Of a stretch of DNA of 64,000 nt, positions 36,958-45,170 are shown piece after piece. The translations under genes and the position numbers were made by a program. Source of the DNA: Flavobacterium sp. KS-LB2. Lineage in GTDB: Bacteria; Bacteroidota; Bacteroidia; Flavobacteriales; Flavobacteriaceae. The notes under the pieces were generated by a model that ran no database searches, was not told the origin of the DNA, and saw only the letters and a program-made list of their open reading frames with translations. The DNA lies in NCBI RefSeq assembly GCF_036895565.1, contig NZ_CP145904.1, forward strand, positions 1,364,001 through 1,428,000, in the 5' to 3' direction. Positions within the stretch are counted from its first letter, which is position 1. The number at the start of each line of letters is the position of its first letter.

Positions 36958-39099
36958 ATGGAAAATATTGAGAATAAGGCAGGAGATTTCCAACAAAAAA
37001 AGCATTCAATAATTGATTCAAAATTTCCAGAAGTGGATGCATTAAAACTAATCCATGAATTAGAAATGCATCAAATAGAATTAGAGCAGCAAAAAGAACA
37101 ACTTATTTTAGCCAAAGAACAAGCTGAAATTGCTACGAAAAAATATACTGAATTGTATGATTTTGCTCCTTCAGGGTATTTTACATTAACAAACTTAGGG
37201 ACAATTGCGCAACTCAATCTTACTGGATCTAAATTATTACAAAAAGACAAATCAAAATTGATAAACAGTCAATTTAGTGATTTTATCTCAGCTGACACAA
37301 AGTTACTCTTCGATAGATTTTTAGATTCTGTTTTCAAAAAAAATATAAAAGAATGTTGTGAAGTTAAATTACTTTTAGATAATAATCGTACCATAAATGT
37401 ATATTTAACAGGTGTTTTGACTGAAAATAGTACCGAAGTTCTAATTGCTGCAGTAGATATTACGCAGATAAAGTTGACTAAATCTGCTCTTAAAGAAAGT
37501 GAGGATCGGTATGGAGAATTATTGAACAACCTAGACATTGGTATTATCTTGCACAACAAGGACACTTCAATCATTTTTTCTAATACTAAAGCTTCTCAAT
37601 TGATAGGCTTGAATAAAGATCAGATGAATGGCAAAAGAGTTTTTGATCCTATTTGGGACTTTATAGGTGAAGATAATAACTATTTGGATCAAGAGAATTA
37701 CCCAGTAAACCAGATTCTAACTCATAAAACCTCTCTTAAAAAAACTATTATTGGAATAAAAAAAAGAGAGGATGAATCCATTCAATGGTTTTTGTTAAAT
37801 GGTTTCCCTGTTTTTAATAGTGATGGAGAAATTACCCAAGTAGTAATTAGTTTTATTGAAATTACGGAGCTAAAAAAATTAGAAATTGAATTGATTCAAG
37901 CAAGAGATCAAGCCGAAGCAGCGAATAGAGCTAAATCGAGTTTTTTAACTAATATGAGTCACGAAATTAGGACTCCTTTGAACGGAATAATTGGATTTAC
38001 AGATTTGTTGATGAAAACAAAGCTGGATAAAAATCAGACTGAATATATGAATACCGTTCATGAATCAGCTACTATATTAATTGATATTATCAATAATATT
38101 TTAGATTTTTCAAAAATTGAATCGGGTAAATTAGAATTGAATATTGAAGAAGTTAATCTTATTGAACTGATTCATCATGTAATAGATATTTTTAAATATG
38201 ATGCAGAATTACGCAAAATAGATTTATTATTAAATCTGGATAAAAATGTTCCGAATTATGTTTTCGTGGATTCTGTCCGATTGAAACAGATTCTTGTAAA
38301 TTTAATTGGTAATGCAATGAAATTTACAAAGGAAGGCTCTGTTGCTTTAAGTGTTAAAACTGTAGCTACAGAAAATGAAAATCAATGTCGTTTGCAGTTT
38401 TTGGTTAAAGACACTGGTATTGGCATAAAAGATGAAAATCATCAAAAAATATTTCAATCGTTTGTCCAAGAGGACAATACGATTACGCAAAAATATGGGG
38501 GAACAGGTTTAGGATTAGCGATTACAAACCAACTTTTAGCTTTAATGAACAGTACTTTAGAACTGAACAGTCATTACGGAGAAGGAAGTACATTTTTCTT
38601 TACAGTTGCATTAGCTAAATCAAACCATGAAAATAATTTAGAATATTTAGATTGTAATCTTGAAAACGAAGAGGAATCGCTCAAGATCAAAAATGTTTCA
38701 AATAAAAGAATATTAGTAGTTGAAGACAATAAAATCAATATGTTATTGATAAAAACATTACTTAAATCGATTCTTCCGGGAAGTATAATACTCGAAGCTT
38801 CAGATGGAAAAAAAGCAATCAAATTGTATAAAAAAGAGGAATTAGACCTTATTTTAATGGATATTCAAATGCCACACAAAAATGGTTATGAAACTACCAC
38901 CGAAATTAAAAAACTAAAGAAATACAATAATATTCCTATAATTGCACTAACTGCCGGAATTATGTTAGGTGAAAAGGAAAAGTGTTTAGAATCAGGAATG
39001 GATGATTATCTTTCGAAACCAATTATACGATCTGACTTGGAACAAGTGCTTTTTAAATGGTTAAAACTTAAAAACTTTGTAGTCAAATCCATCGTTTAG
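36958..39099 (+). CDS. PAS hybrid histidine kinase, paralogue of the giant kinase C-terminus
   Basis: 713 residues, soluble. N-terminal coiled coil with LIHELEMHQIELEQQKEQL, PAS 1 (about 50-165; LYDFAPSGYFTL), PAS 2 (about 175-300), HisKA with [15 protein letters not shown] (His 335), HATPase ([25 protein letters not shown]) and a receiver with [11 protein letters not shown] and Asp 635 in LMDIQMP. PAS 2 through the receiver matches the last PAS through the receiver of the 2007-residue kinase almost position for position, so they arose by duplication. The 3' end overlaps the convergent LOG-family gene by 17 bp. Confidence 0.93.
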   Translation: MENIENKAGDFQQKKHSIIDSKFPEVDALKLIHELEMHQIELEQQKEQLILAKEQAEIATKKYTELYDFAPSGYFTLTNLGTIAQLNLTGSKLLQKDKSKLINSQFSDFISADTKLLFDRFLDSVFKKNIKECCEVKLLLDNNRTINVYLTGVLTENSTEVLIAAVDITQIKLTKSALKESEDRYGELLNNLDIGIILHNKDTSIIFSNTKASQLIGLNKDQMNGKRVFDPIWDFIGEDNNYLDQENYPVNQILTHKTSLKKTIIGIKKREDESIQWFLLNGFPVFNSDGEITQVVISFIEITELKKLEIELIQARDQAEAANRAKSSFLTNMSHEIRTPLNGIIGFTDLLMKTKLDKNQTEYMNTVHESATILIDIINNILDFSKIESGKLELNIEEVNLIELIHHVIDIFKYDAELRKIDLLLNLDKNVPNYVFVDSVRLKQILVNLIGNAMKFTKEGSVALSVKTVATENENQCRLQFLVKDTGIGIKDENHQKIFQSFVQEDNTITQKYGGTGLGLAITNQLLALMNSTLELNSHYGEGSTFFFTVALAKSNHENNLEYLDCNLENEEESLKIKNVSNKRILVVEDNKINMLLIKTLLKSILPGSIILEASDGKKAIKLYKKEELDLILMDIQMPHKNGYETTTEIKKLKKYNNIPIIALTAGIMLGEKEKCLESGMDDYLSKPIIRSDLEQVLFKWLKLKNFVVKSIV

Positions 39100-39811
39100 A
39101 TTTGTATTCCAGCTTTTTTAAACCAAATTTTTTGATAGCATGTTTCTTTAAATGTTCAATCAATTCCTCTACGGAGTCAGTCACAAATAACAAACTCATA
39201 TCTTCGGGGCTGATACTTTCATTTTGCGACATCACTTGAATATGATGACACAATTCTTTGTGGTATTCAGTATCAAATATTACTATCGGGAAATTATTAA
39301 TTATTTTGTTTTGAATCAGAGTTAATGCTTCAAATAATTCGTCAAGCGTTCCAATTCCTCCTGGCATAACTACAAAAGCATAGGAATACTTTACTAGAAT
39401 CACTTTTCTCACAAAGAAGTACGGAATATAGATCCATTTGTGTAAGTAGGGATTTGGTTTTTGCTCAATAGGAAGCGCAATATTAGATCCTACAGAATAT
39501 CCTCCTGCTTCATAAGCCCCTTTATTTGCAGCTTCCATAATTCCAGGACCACCTCCAGTCATTATTGTAAACCCTAGTTTTGCTATTTCGGCACCAATTT
39601 TTTCGGCATTTTTATAATGTTCGGTTTCTGGGCCAAATCGCGCTGAGCCAAAAACAGTAACACAAGGACCAATAAAATGCATTTTTTGAAAAGCTCTTAT
39701 GAAGTTGTATTGGACTTTGAAAATAAAAAATAAGTTTTTTAATCGTGTCAAAGGCTCTCTTACAAATAAAGATTCGGATTTTGAAAGTCTATATTGGTGT
39801 GGCTTTTCCAT
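39083..39811 (-). CDS. LOG family (TIGR00730) nucleotide 5'-monophosphate phosphoribohydrolase
   Basis: 242 residues. Rossmann-like lysine-decarboxylase fold with GGGPGIMEAANKGA and VMPGGIGTLDELFEALTLIQ, the PGGxGTxxE motif of LOG/YgdH proteins. Expected to hydrolyse the N-glycosidic bond of (cytokinin riboside or purine) nucleoside 5'-monophosphates. The N-terminal extension (about 50 residues before PCVTVFGSARFG) is usual for the Bacteroidota group. Monocistronic; its last codons overlap the 3' end of the convergent kinase gene. Confidence 0.88.
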   Translation of the reverse strand: MEKPHQYRLSKSESLFVREPLTRLKNLFFIFKVQYNFIRAFQKMHFIGPCVTVFGSARFGPETEHYKNAEKIGAEIAKLGFTIMTGGGPGIMEAANKGAYEAGGYSVGSNIALPIEQKPNPYLHKWIYIPYFFVRKVILVKYSYAFVVMPGGIGTLDELFEALTLIQNKIINNFPIVIFDTEYHKELCHHIQVMSQNESISPEDMSLLFVTDSVEELIEHLKKHAIKKFGLKKLEYKSKRWI

Positions 39812-39948
39812 AGTGAGACTAAGTTAAGAAAATAATAGTAATTTTTAAAAGTTATAAGACGAAACTAAAATATCACTTGAAAAAAACTATACTGCTTAAA
39901 CTCAATAATTTTATCCTAAAAGAATGGTAATCATGTAAATAATAGTAG

Positions 39949-40251
39949 CTATTTATTGCTCTTTTCCAAAACAGTTTTGATAATTTCCTCTTTGGATAGT
40001 ACACCAGATTGTCTCCATAATTGTTTTCCATTTTGAAATAAAATCATAGTAGGAACGCCACGAACCTGATATTGACTTGAAATTTGTTGGTTTTTGTCCA
40101 CATCAATTTTAATGATGGAAACGGTATCACCTAAGCTGTCTTTTACTTCTCTCAAAATGGGACTTAGCATTTTACAAGGTCCGCACCATGTGGCAAAAAA
40201 GTCTATTAAGACTGGTTTGTCTGAATTGATAATCGTATCAAAATTACTCAT
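39949..40251 (-). CDS. trxA: Thioredoxin
   Basis: 100 residues from MSNFDTIINSDKPVLIDFF. I chose this start, not the in-frame ATG at 40296, because it gives the normal thioredoxin length and because ATGAGTAA overlaps the stop of the upstream gene by 8 bp, typical of coupled translation. Redox motif FATWCGPCKMLSP and the cis-Pro loop RGVPTMILFQNGK are intact. It is the last gene of the operon that starts with the metallo-beta-lactamase/rhodanese gene at 42956, where it may supply reductant for persulfide or disulfide turnover. Confidence 0.9.
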   Translation of the reverse strand: MSNFDTIINSDKPVLIDFFATWCGPCKMLSPILREVKDSLGDTVSIIKIDVDKNQQISSQYQVRGVPTMILFQNGKQLWRQSGVLSKEEIIKTVLEKSNK

Positions 40252-40450
40252 CTTTAGTGTATTTATTGTTAGGGATTGCACAACCATTAGAACCACAACC
40301 TAAATTAAAAACGACCTGAATGAAGAAAAATAGTCCAAATCCAATGAACATCCATTCTTTCAAAATATAGGCTTGAGCAAATAAAAATAAGGCAAACACC
40401 AGACGAACCCAGCGCATAATATGCCAATTTGTAAATAATAATGCTTTCAT
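40244..40450 (-). CDS. Small two-TM membrane protein with CGSNGC motif
   Basis: 68 residues. Two hydrophobic segments (WVRLVFALFLFAQAYI and WMFIGFGLFFFIQVVFNL) followed by GCGSNGCAIPNN, a Cys pair that could bind metal or form a disulfide. Not a family I can name; it is similar in size and context to DUF2892 proteins encoded in sulfur/rhodanese operons. Its stop codon overlaps the thioredoxin start, and it lies 24 bp after the methyltransferase gene. Confidence 0.75.
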   Translation of the reverse strand: MKALLFTNWHIMRWVRLVFALFLFAQAYILKEWMFIGFGLFFFIQVVFNLGCGSNGCAIPNNKYTKDE

Positions 40451-40474
40451 TTCTTTTCGAAAATAGGAAATTAG

Positions 40475-41311
40475 TTATTGGTTTGTTTTTTTGATTAGAT
40501 ACTTCTCGTCATAAGAAATAACCTGTTGCAATGCTTCGATTGCTACTTCATTTTTGCTGACAATCAGTACTTCATCAAAATTAGTGTTCATGCTCACATT
40601 TATAATTCCCTCAATTTCCAGCAGTTTTTTTGTGATGGTTTTCATACAGTCACTGCATGTAATTCCTTCAAAGTCATAGTGTCTAACAGCAACTCGAGCG
40701 TTCTTTTTCAGTTCGAATACTAATTCTGAGTTCGCTCTTGGAGCAATTGAATTTGGACATACTTCCATTTTTAAAATATCAAAAGCTCCTTTGAAAAGCA
40801 TTTCATATTCTTCTTTGCTTCCGCCAAAAGGTGGTCCAGATTCAAACGTTCTATTAAATAGTAATCCCGCCAGAATTCCTTCTTCTGATAAGAGTTGGTG
40901 CATTTTCCAAACATATTTTTGACGCATACTAGGTGGCAAGGCACAAAAAAATGTTTGTTCAATAATTACATCATATTTTCCTTGATGTTCAAAGAAATCA
41001 CCCAGTATAATTTGAATGTTAGTATTGTTTTTGAATTTTTCTTTTAGTTTAGCAACTGCAGTTGGTGCAATATCGATAACCGTAATAGCAGTAAAGCCTT
41101 GTTCTAGAAGATATTCTGCCTCATAACTGTTGCCACAACCAGGAATCAAAATCTTACAATTTTTATCTGAAATAGTATCTATATACGTTTGTAATGGTGG
41201 CGCTATTGTGCCTAAATCCCAACCAGTAGTTTTGGCCTCATATTGCGATTCCCAATAGGATGCATCAAGTGGTTTTTCACAAGAAGTGATACAGCATTTT
41301 AACTCAGACAT
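40475..41311 (-). CDS. TPMT-like SAM methyltransferase fused to a heavy-metal-associated domain
   Basis: 278 residues from MSELKCCITSC. This start leaves a 1-bp gap to the upstream stop; the in-frame ATG at 41350 would overlap that gene. N-terminal two thirds: thiopurine/tellurite S-methyltransferase type, with YWESQYEAKTTGWDLGTIAPPLQTYI (family signature), ILIPGCGNSYEAEYLLEQGF (SAM loop) and FFCALPPSMRQKYV. C-terminal ~65 residues: HMA/CopZ-like domain with GITCSDC (CxxC) and a ferredoxin-like pattern. It may methylate soft-metal or sulfur species such as tellurite, selenite or thiols, with the HMA part capturing metal; this is inference. In a sulfur-gene operon. Confidence 0.82.
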   Translation of the reverse strand: MSELKCCITSCEKPLDASYWESQYEAKTTGWDLGTIAPPLQTYIDTISDKNCKILIPGCGNSYEAEYLLEQGFTAITVIDIAPTAVAKLKEKFKNNTNIQIILGDFFEHQGKYDVIIEQTFFCALPPSMRQKYVWKMHQLLSEEGILAGLLFNRTFESGPPFGGSKEEYEMLFKGAFDILKMEVCPNSIAPRANSELVFELKKNARVAVRHYDFEGITCSDCMKTITKKLLEIEGIINVSMNTNFDEVLIVSKNEVAIEALQQVISYDEKYLIKKTNQ

Positions 41312-41312
41312 T

Positions 41313-41516
41313 TTATACTTTTTTTCGGGTTGAAATTCCAAACGGAGCATATAAAGGGCAAAAGCTCACAAAACTAGTTAGTAAAAAAATAAAGGCAAAT
41401 AGTCCTAAAACAAGCGCTAGAGTACCGCTGATTGTATTCGTAAAATACAGTATGGCTACAATTGCTGCCAATACGATACGAATAATTTTGTCTGTTAATC
41501 CCATATTTTTTTTCAT
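41313..41516 (-). CDS. DUF2892 (YgaP-type) membrane protein
   Basis: 67 residues. NMGLTDKIIRIVLAAIVAILYFT, a second hydrophobic hairpin, and the C-terminal FCPLYAPFGIST are the DUF2892 signature; the same domain is the membrane part of the YgaP rhodanese. Two transmembrane helices. It lies 24 bp after the metallo-beta-lactamase/rhodanese gene and 1 bp before the methyltransferase, so it is part of the same transcript; in context it probably serves sulfane-sulfur handling at the membrane. Confidence 0.88.
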   Translation of the reverse strand: MKKNMGLTDKIIRIVLAAIVAILYFTNTISGTLALVLGLFAFIFLLTSFVSFCPLYAPFGISTRKKV

Positions 41517-41540
41517 TGTACAGTATTATTTGGTTGTCAA

Positions 41541-42956
41541 TTATTTTAAAACTTTACTTTGGCAAACGAAATCTGTTTTTGGAATATCTGTTTTTGCAAT
41601 AGCATTAAAGCCGCCTTCAATTTCAGTAAAATTTCTAAAACCACGAGCTTCCAGTATCGAAGCCGCAATCATGCTGCGGTATCCGCCTGCACAATGTAAG
41701 TAAAAATGTTCTTTTGGATTGATATCTTTTATCCAGTCATTTATTGCCGCTAAAGGCTTGTTGTAGGCCTCATCGATGTGTTCAGCGCAGTATTCACTTT
41801 CTCTACGGATATCGATTATTAGACTTTCACCAATTTTAACTTCTTTGGCCAATTGTTCGGCTGTGATTCTATTTACGATATCAATTTCTTTTCCAGCTTT
41901 TGTCCAAGCAGCAAAACCACCTTCTAAGTGCCCGATTAGATTATCAAAGCCCACGCGACTTAAACGCGTAACGGTTTCTTCTTCTTGCCCCACTTCAGAA
42001 ACTATTAATATGGGTTGCTTCACATTGGCAATCAAAGCACCAACCCAAGGTGCAAAATCACCATCAATTCCAATATTTATGGATTGAGGAATAAACCCTT
42101 TAGCAAATTCCCCATTTTTTCGGGTGTCTAAAATTAAGGCTCCAGTTTCTTCGGCAGCCACTTCAAATTCTTCTGGAGATAGCGCACGCATTCCTAAGTG
42201 CAATACGTTTTCAAAACTGTCATATCCTTTTTTATTCATGGCCACATTCATACCAAAATAGGCTGGAGGAGGCAATAAACCTTCAGTAACTTCTTGTATG
42301 AATTCGGCTTCAGTCATGTTGGCACGCAAGGCATAATTTGTTGCTTTTTGGTTGCCAATAGTAGATACGGTTTCTTTACTCATATTTTTACCACAGGCAC
42401 TTCCTGCACCATGAGCCGGATAAACAATGACATCATCTGCCAGAGTCATAATCTTGTCTCTTAAGGAATGAAATAGGATACCTGCTAATTGTTCTTGTGT
42501 TAGGTGTGCCGCTTTTTGTGCTAGATCTGGTCTTCCTACATCTCCAATAAACAAAGTATCTCCCGAGAAAATAGCATGATCTTTTCCGTTTTCATCAATC
42601 AATAAAAAAGTAGTACTTTCCATGGTATGTCCAGGAGTGTGCAATACTTTTATTTTGATGTTTCCAATAGAAAATTCCTGTCCATCATTAGCAGAAATAC
42701 ATTCAAATTCACAGGCTGCATTTGGACCATACACAATAGGAGCGCCAGTTGCTCGGCTTAAATCTAGGTGGCCAGAAACAAAATCAGCATGAAAATGAGT
42801 TTCAAAAATATATTTTAAAGTTACATTATCTCGTTCTAATCGGTCTAAATAGGGTTGTGTTTCTCGTAACGGATCAATAATAGCTGCTTCACCATTTGAG
42901 GTGATGTAGTAAGCACCCTGTGCTAAACATCCCGTATATATTTGTTCTATTTGCAT
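41541..42956 (-). CDS. Metallo-beta-lactamase/rhodanese fusion, persulfide dioxygenase-like (copy 1)
   Basis: 471 residues. MBL domain (1-~240): THFHADFVSGH, HTPGHTMESTTF, FSGDTLFIGDVGRPDL and VYPAHGAGSACGK, the single-iron ETHE1/persulfide dioxygenase (or Blh) pattern. Rhodanese 1 (~265-355) has no Cys in its active loop (VSEVGQEEE), so it is catalytically dead. Rhodanese 2 (~370-465) has the Cys loop HCAGGYRSM. Such proteins oxidise glutathione persulfide to sulfite or move sulfane sulfur. It leads a five-gene operon (DUF2892, TPMT-HMA, small membrane protein, thioredoxin) under a GTNAY-N4-RTNAC site. About 85% identical to the copy at 59331 by eye. Confidence 0.92.
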   Translation of the reverse strand: MQIEQIYTGCLAQGAYYITSNGEAAIIDPLRETQPYLDRLERDNVTLKYIFETHFHADFVSGHLDLSRATGAPIVYGPNAACEFECISANDGQEFSIGNIKIKVLHTPGHTMESTTFLLIDENGKDHAIFSGDTLFIGDVGRPDLAQKAAHLTQEQLAGILFHSLRDKIMTLADDVIVYPAHGAGSACGKNMSKETVSTIGNQKATNYALRANMTEAEFIQEVTEGLLPPPAYFGMNVAMNKKGYDSFENVLHLGMRALSPEEFEVAAEETGALILDTRKNGEFAKGFIPQSINIGIDGDFAPWVGALIANVKQPILIVSEVGQEEETVTRLSRVGFDNLIGHLEGGFAAWTKAGKEIDIVNRITAEQLAKEVKIGESLIIDIRRESEYCAEHIDEAYNKPLAAINDWIKDINPKEHFYLHCAGGYRSMIAASILEARGFRNFTEIEGGFNAIAKTDIPKTDFVCQSKVLK

Positions 42957-42981
42957 GATTGTGTTTTTTAGTTGTATAGTA

Positions 42982-43025
42982 CAAATGTACTTCTGTTTTT
43001 TAGGATAAAAAGTGACAATTGTTAC
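42982..43025 (-). promoter_or_regulatory. Sulfur-regulon promoter 1: Crp/Fnr-like site plus -7 element
   Basis: Dyad GTAACAATTGTCAC in gene sense (43025-43012), 22-bp spacer, then TACATTTG (42989-42982). Upstream of the first metallo-beta-lactamase/rhodanese operon. The site overlaps the -33 position and would be centred near -41, the class II activator position. Confidence 0.75.
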
Positions 43026-43038
43026 ATTCCATTTTTTT

Positions 43039-43827
43039 TTAGTTTAAGAATAATTCTTTGATAATAATATAAATTCCCATCACTAATACAAACCAACCAA
43101 AAGCTGGTTTAAGTTTTGCACCATCAATTTTTTTAGATAAATAAGTGCCTATAAACATTCCAATGATGGCAATGATCGAAATGGTAAAAAGTAGTTTATA
43201 ATCAATAGAGATGCCTTTAAAAACGTCTCCGCCAAAACCAATAAATGAATTAATAAAGATAATCAATAATGAGGTGCCAATGGCTTGTTTCATAGGTAAA
43301 TTTGCAAAAAAAAGTAACGCTGGTATGATCAAAAAACCGCCTCCAGCTCCAAGGAATCCAGTCACAATCCCAATGATGAATCCTATGATTCCTAGCTGTG
43401 TATAGTTTGTTGTAGGTGGAGTAGGAATGTTTTTTGTTTTGCGAATCATCGCTACAGCGGCAGCAATCATGAGTACTGAAAAAACTATCATAATCAGAAA
43501 GTTTTTTGATACTTGATAAGAGGCGATTGAAAAAATGGTGGATGCTATTTTTGGAAAGATGACTTCTCTGACAATTAGGATAGAAAAAATCGAAGGAATA
43601 GCAAAATATAGCGCCGATTTAACTTTAAGATTTCCCATTTTATAGTGACTGATACAGCCAAATAAGGAAGTAATCCCCACTATAAACAACGAGTAGCTAG
43701 TGGCAATTTCTGGATTTATTTTGAAGAGATAAACTAAAATAGGAATAGTAAGTATAGATCCTCCACCTCCAATCAATCCTAATGAGAGTCCAATAATAAT
43801 TGAAGCAACATAGCCTAAATATTCCAT
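43039..43827 (-). CDS. TauE/SafE (TSUP) family sulfite exporter-like permease (copy 1)
   Basis: 262 residues with about 8 hydrophobic segments in two related halves, each starting with a Gly-rich signature (SLGLIGGGGSILTIPILVYL and VTGFLGAGGGFLIIPALLFF). TSUP proteins export sulfite, sulfoacetate or related anions; beside a persulfide dioxygenase-like gene, sulfite efflux is the likeliest job. It lies 58 bp after the Crp/Fnr gene and seems to be read with it, as no GTNAY-N4-RTNAC site is present in front. Paralogue of the TSUP gene at 61694. Confidence 0.9.
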   Translation of the reverse strand: MEYLGYVASIIIGLSLGLIGGGGSILTIPILVYLFKINPEIATSYSLFIVGITSLFGCISHYKMGNLKVKSALYFAIPSIFSILIVREVIFPKIASTIFSIASYQVSKNFLIMIVFSVLMIAAAVAMIRKTKNIPTPPTTNYTQLGIIGFIIGIVTGFLGAGGGFLIIPALLFFANLPMKQAIGTSLLIIFINSFIGFGGDVFKGISIDYKLLFTISIIAIIGMFIGTYLSKKIDGAKLKPAFGWFVLVMGIYIIIKELFLN

Positions 43828-43885
43828 TTTAATTTTTTTTGAAATTCCAGTTATAGTTACAAAAAATGGATTTCATTGACCTGAT

Positions 43886-44512
43886 TTATTTTAAAAGTTC
43901 AATGTTGTTGCGATGTAAGGAAACGATACCACGTTGTTCCATTTTTTTTAACAAACGTGAAACTACCTCTCTTGAGGTATTCAACTCGGATGCGATTTCC
44001 TGATGTGATAGCTTCAATTCTTTACAACCACAAGCATCGGCATGTCGTTTTAAATAAAATTCCAGTCGCTCATCCATTGCTCTAAAAGCAATGCTGTCAA
44101 TAACTTCTAATACTTCTTCAAAGCGACTGCGATACGAACTAATGACAAATTCATACCAACTGCGGTGTTGCATCATCCACTTATCCATTAACGGAAGTGG
44201 AACCATAATCAATTCAACATCTTCAACTACTTTAGCCATTATTTGGCTTTTCTCGTTTTTGGTAGCACAAATCATAGAAATTGCACAAGCTTGTCCAGGT
44301 TGCAAATAATACATGAAGAATTCACCACCATTTTCATCCTCACGATAAATCTTTATTTTCCCACTAATTACTAAAACAGTGTTTTTGATGTACTGCCCAG
44401 TTCGTATAATAATTGTTCCTGCTTGATAGGAATGAATAGTTGCATTAGCATCTATTTCTTTCACTAAATCATTGGAAAATGAAGGAAAATTTTTTTTTAT
44501 AGGATCAAGCAT
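43886..44512 (-). CDS. Crp/Fnr family transcriptional regulator
   Basis: 208 residues from MLDPIKKNFPSF, the usual start for this group; an in-frame ATG at 44596 would add a basic 28-residue tail. N-terminal cyclic-nucleotide-binding fold (IHSYQAGTIIIRTGQYIKNTVLVISGKIKIYREDENGGEFFMYYLQPGQACAISMICAT) without an obvious cAMP-binding Arg/Ser pair or Fnr cysteine cluster. C-terminal HTH: LSHQEIASELNTSREVVSRLLKKMEQRGIV, whose recognition helix keeps Arg, Glu, Ser and Arg as in CRP and FNR. Next to sulfur genes, it is the best candidate for the protein binding the five GTNAY-N4-RTNAC sites. It contains four Cys that could sense redox or sulfane sulfur. Confidence 0.88.
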   Translation of the reverse strand: MLDPIKKNFPSFSNDLVKEIDANATIHSYQAGTIIIRTGQYIKNTVLVISGKIKIYREDENGGEFFMYYLQPGQACAISMICATKNEKSQIMAKVVEDVELIMVPLPLMDKWMMQHRSWYEFVISSYRSRFEEVLEVIDSIAFRAMDERLEFYLKRHADACGCKELKLSHQEIASELNTSREVVSRLLKKMEQRGIVSLHRNNIELLK

Positions 44513-44799
44513 TTTTGAGTCTTTTTTCAGTCGTTTGTATTGTAAAAGTAGTTTAAAAAACTGGAAAAGCGCGGGTAATTTTTTGACTTTTGACAAAAGG
44601 AAAAGACTTTATTGATTTTATTTTGTTTATATATTTCCTATGGATTTTATAGGCTATTTTTCGTAAAAATTAAGGTCTATTTTATAGTTTATTGATAGTT
44701 AATGTTTTGCGAAAACGTTTTCTTATGAATATTATCCAATTAACAAACAGAGCCTTTATTGTTAGCTAAAATCTTTGTATTTTTACAAAAAACATCACT

Positions 44800-45111
44800 A
44801 TGAATTTAACACAAGAAGATTGGGTTTCTCAATTTGAAACTGACGAAAACGCAGTAATTTTAGACGTGAGAACCGAAGCCGAATTTAACGAAGGAATTAT
44901 AGCTAATGCCATTAATATCGATATCCATTTAGGACAAGGTTTTATCGCTGAGATTGAAGCATTAGACAAAACCAAAAACTATTATGTGTATTGTCGATCC
45001 GGAATGCGAAGTGCAAAAGCCTGTGAAATTATGAACGAGCTGGGTTTTGAAAATGCCTATAATTTAATGGGTGGTATTATGGAATGGGATGGAGAAGTAG
45101 TTGCTCCATAA
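44800..45111 (+). CDS. Single-domain rhodanese
   Basis: 103 residues. Rhodanese fold with VILDVRTEAEFNEGIIANAINIDI, active Cys loop YVYCRSGMRSAKA and a C-terminal NLMGGIMEWDG. Cytoplasmic sulfurtransferase accepting sulfur from thiosulfate or persulfides. Divergent from the Crp/Fnr gene (about 290 bp apart) and 59 bp ahead of gapN, with which it may be co-transcribed. The upstream gap 44597-44799 shows no GTNAY-N4-RTNAC site. Confidence 0.9.
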   Translation: MNLTQEDWVSQFETDENAVILDVRTEAEFNEGIIANAINIDIHLGQGFIAEIEALDKTKNYYVYCRSGMRSAKACEIMNELGFENAYNLMGGIMEWDGEVVAP

Positions 45112-45170
45112 AATTAAAAAAGACCAACTAGGTTTTGTTTATTTAAAATTTAAAGATAATATACTTGAGT

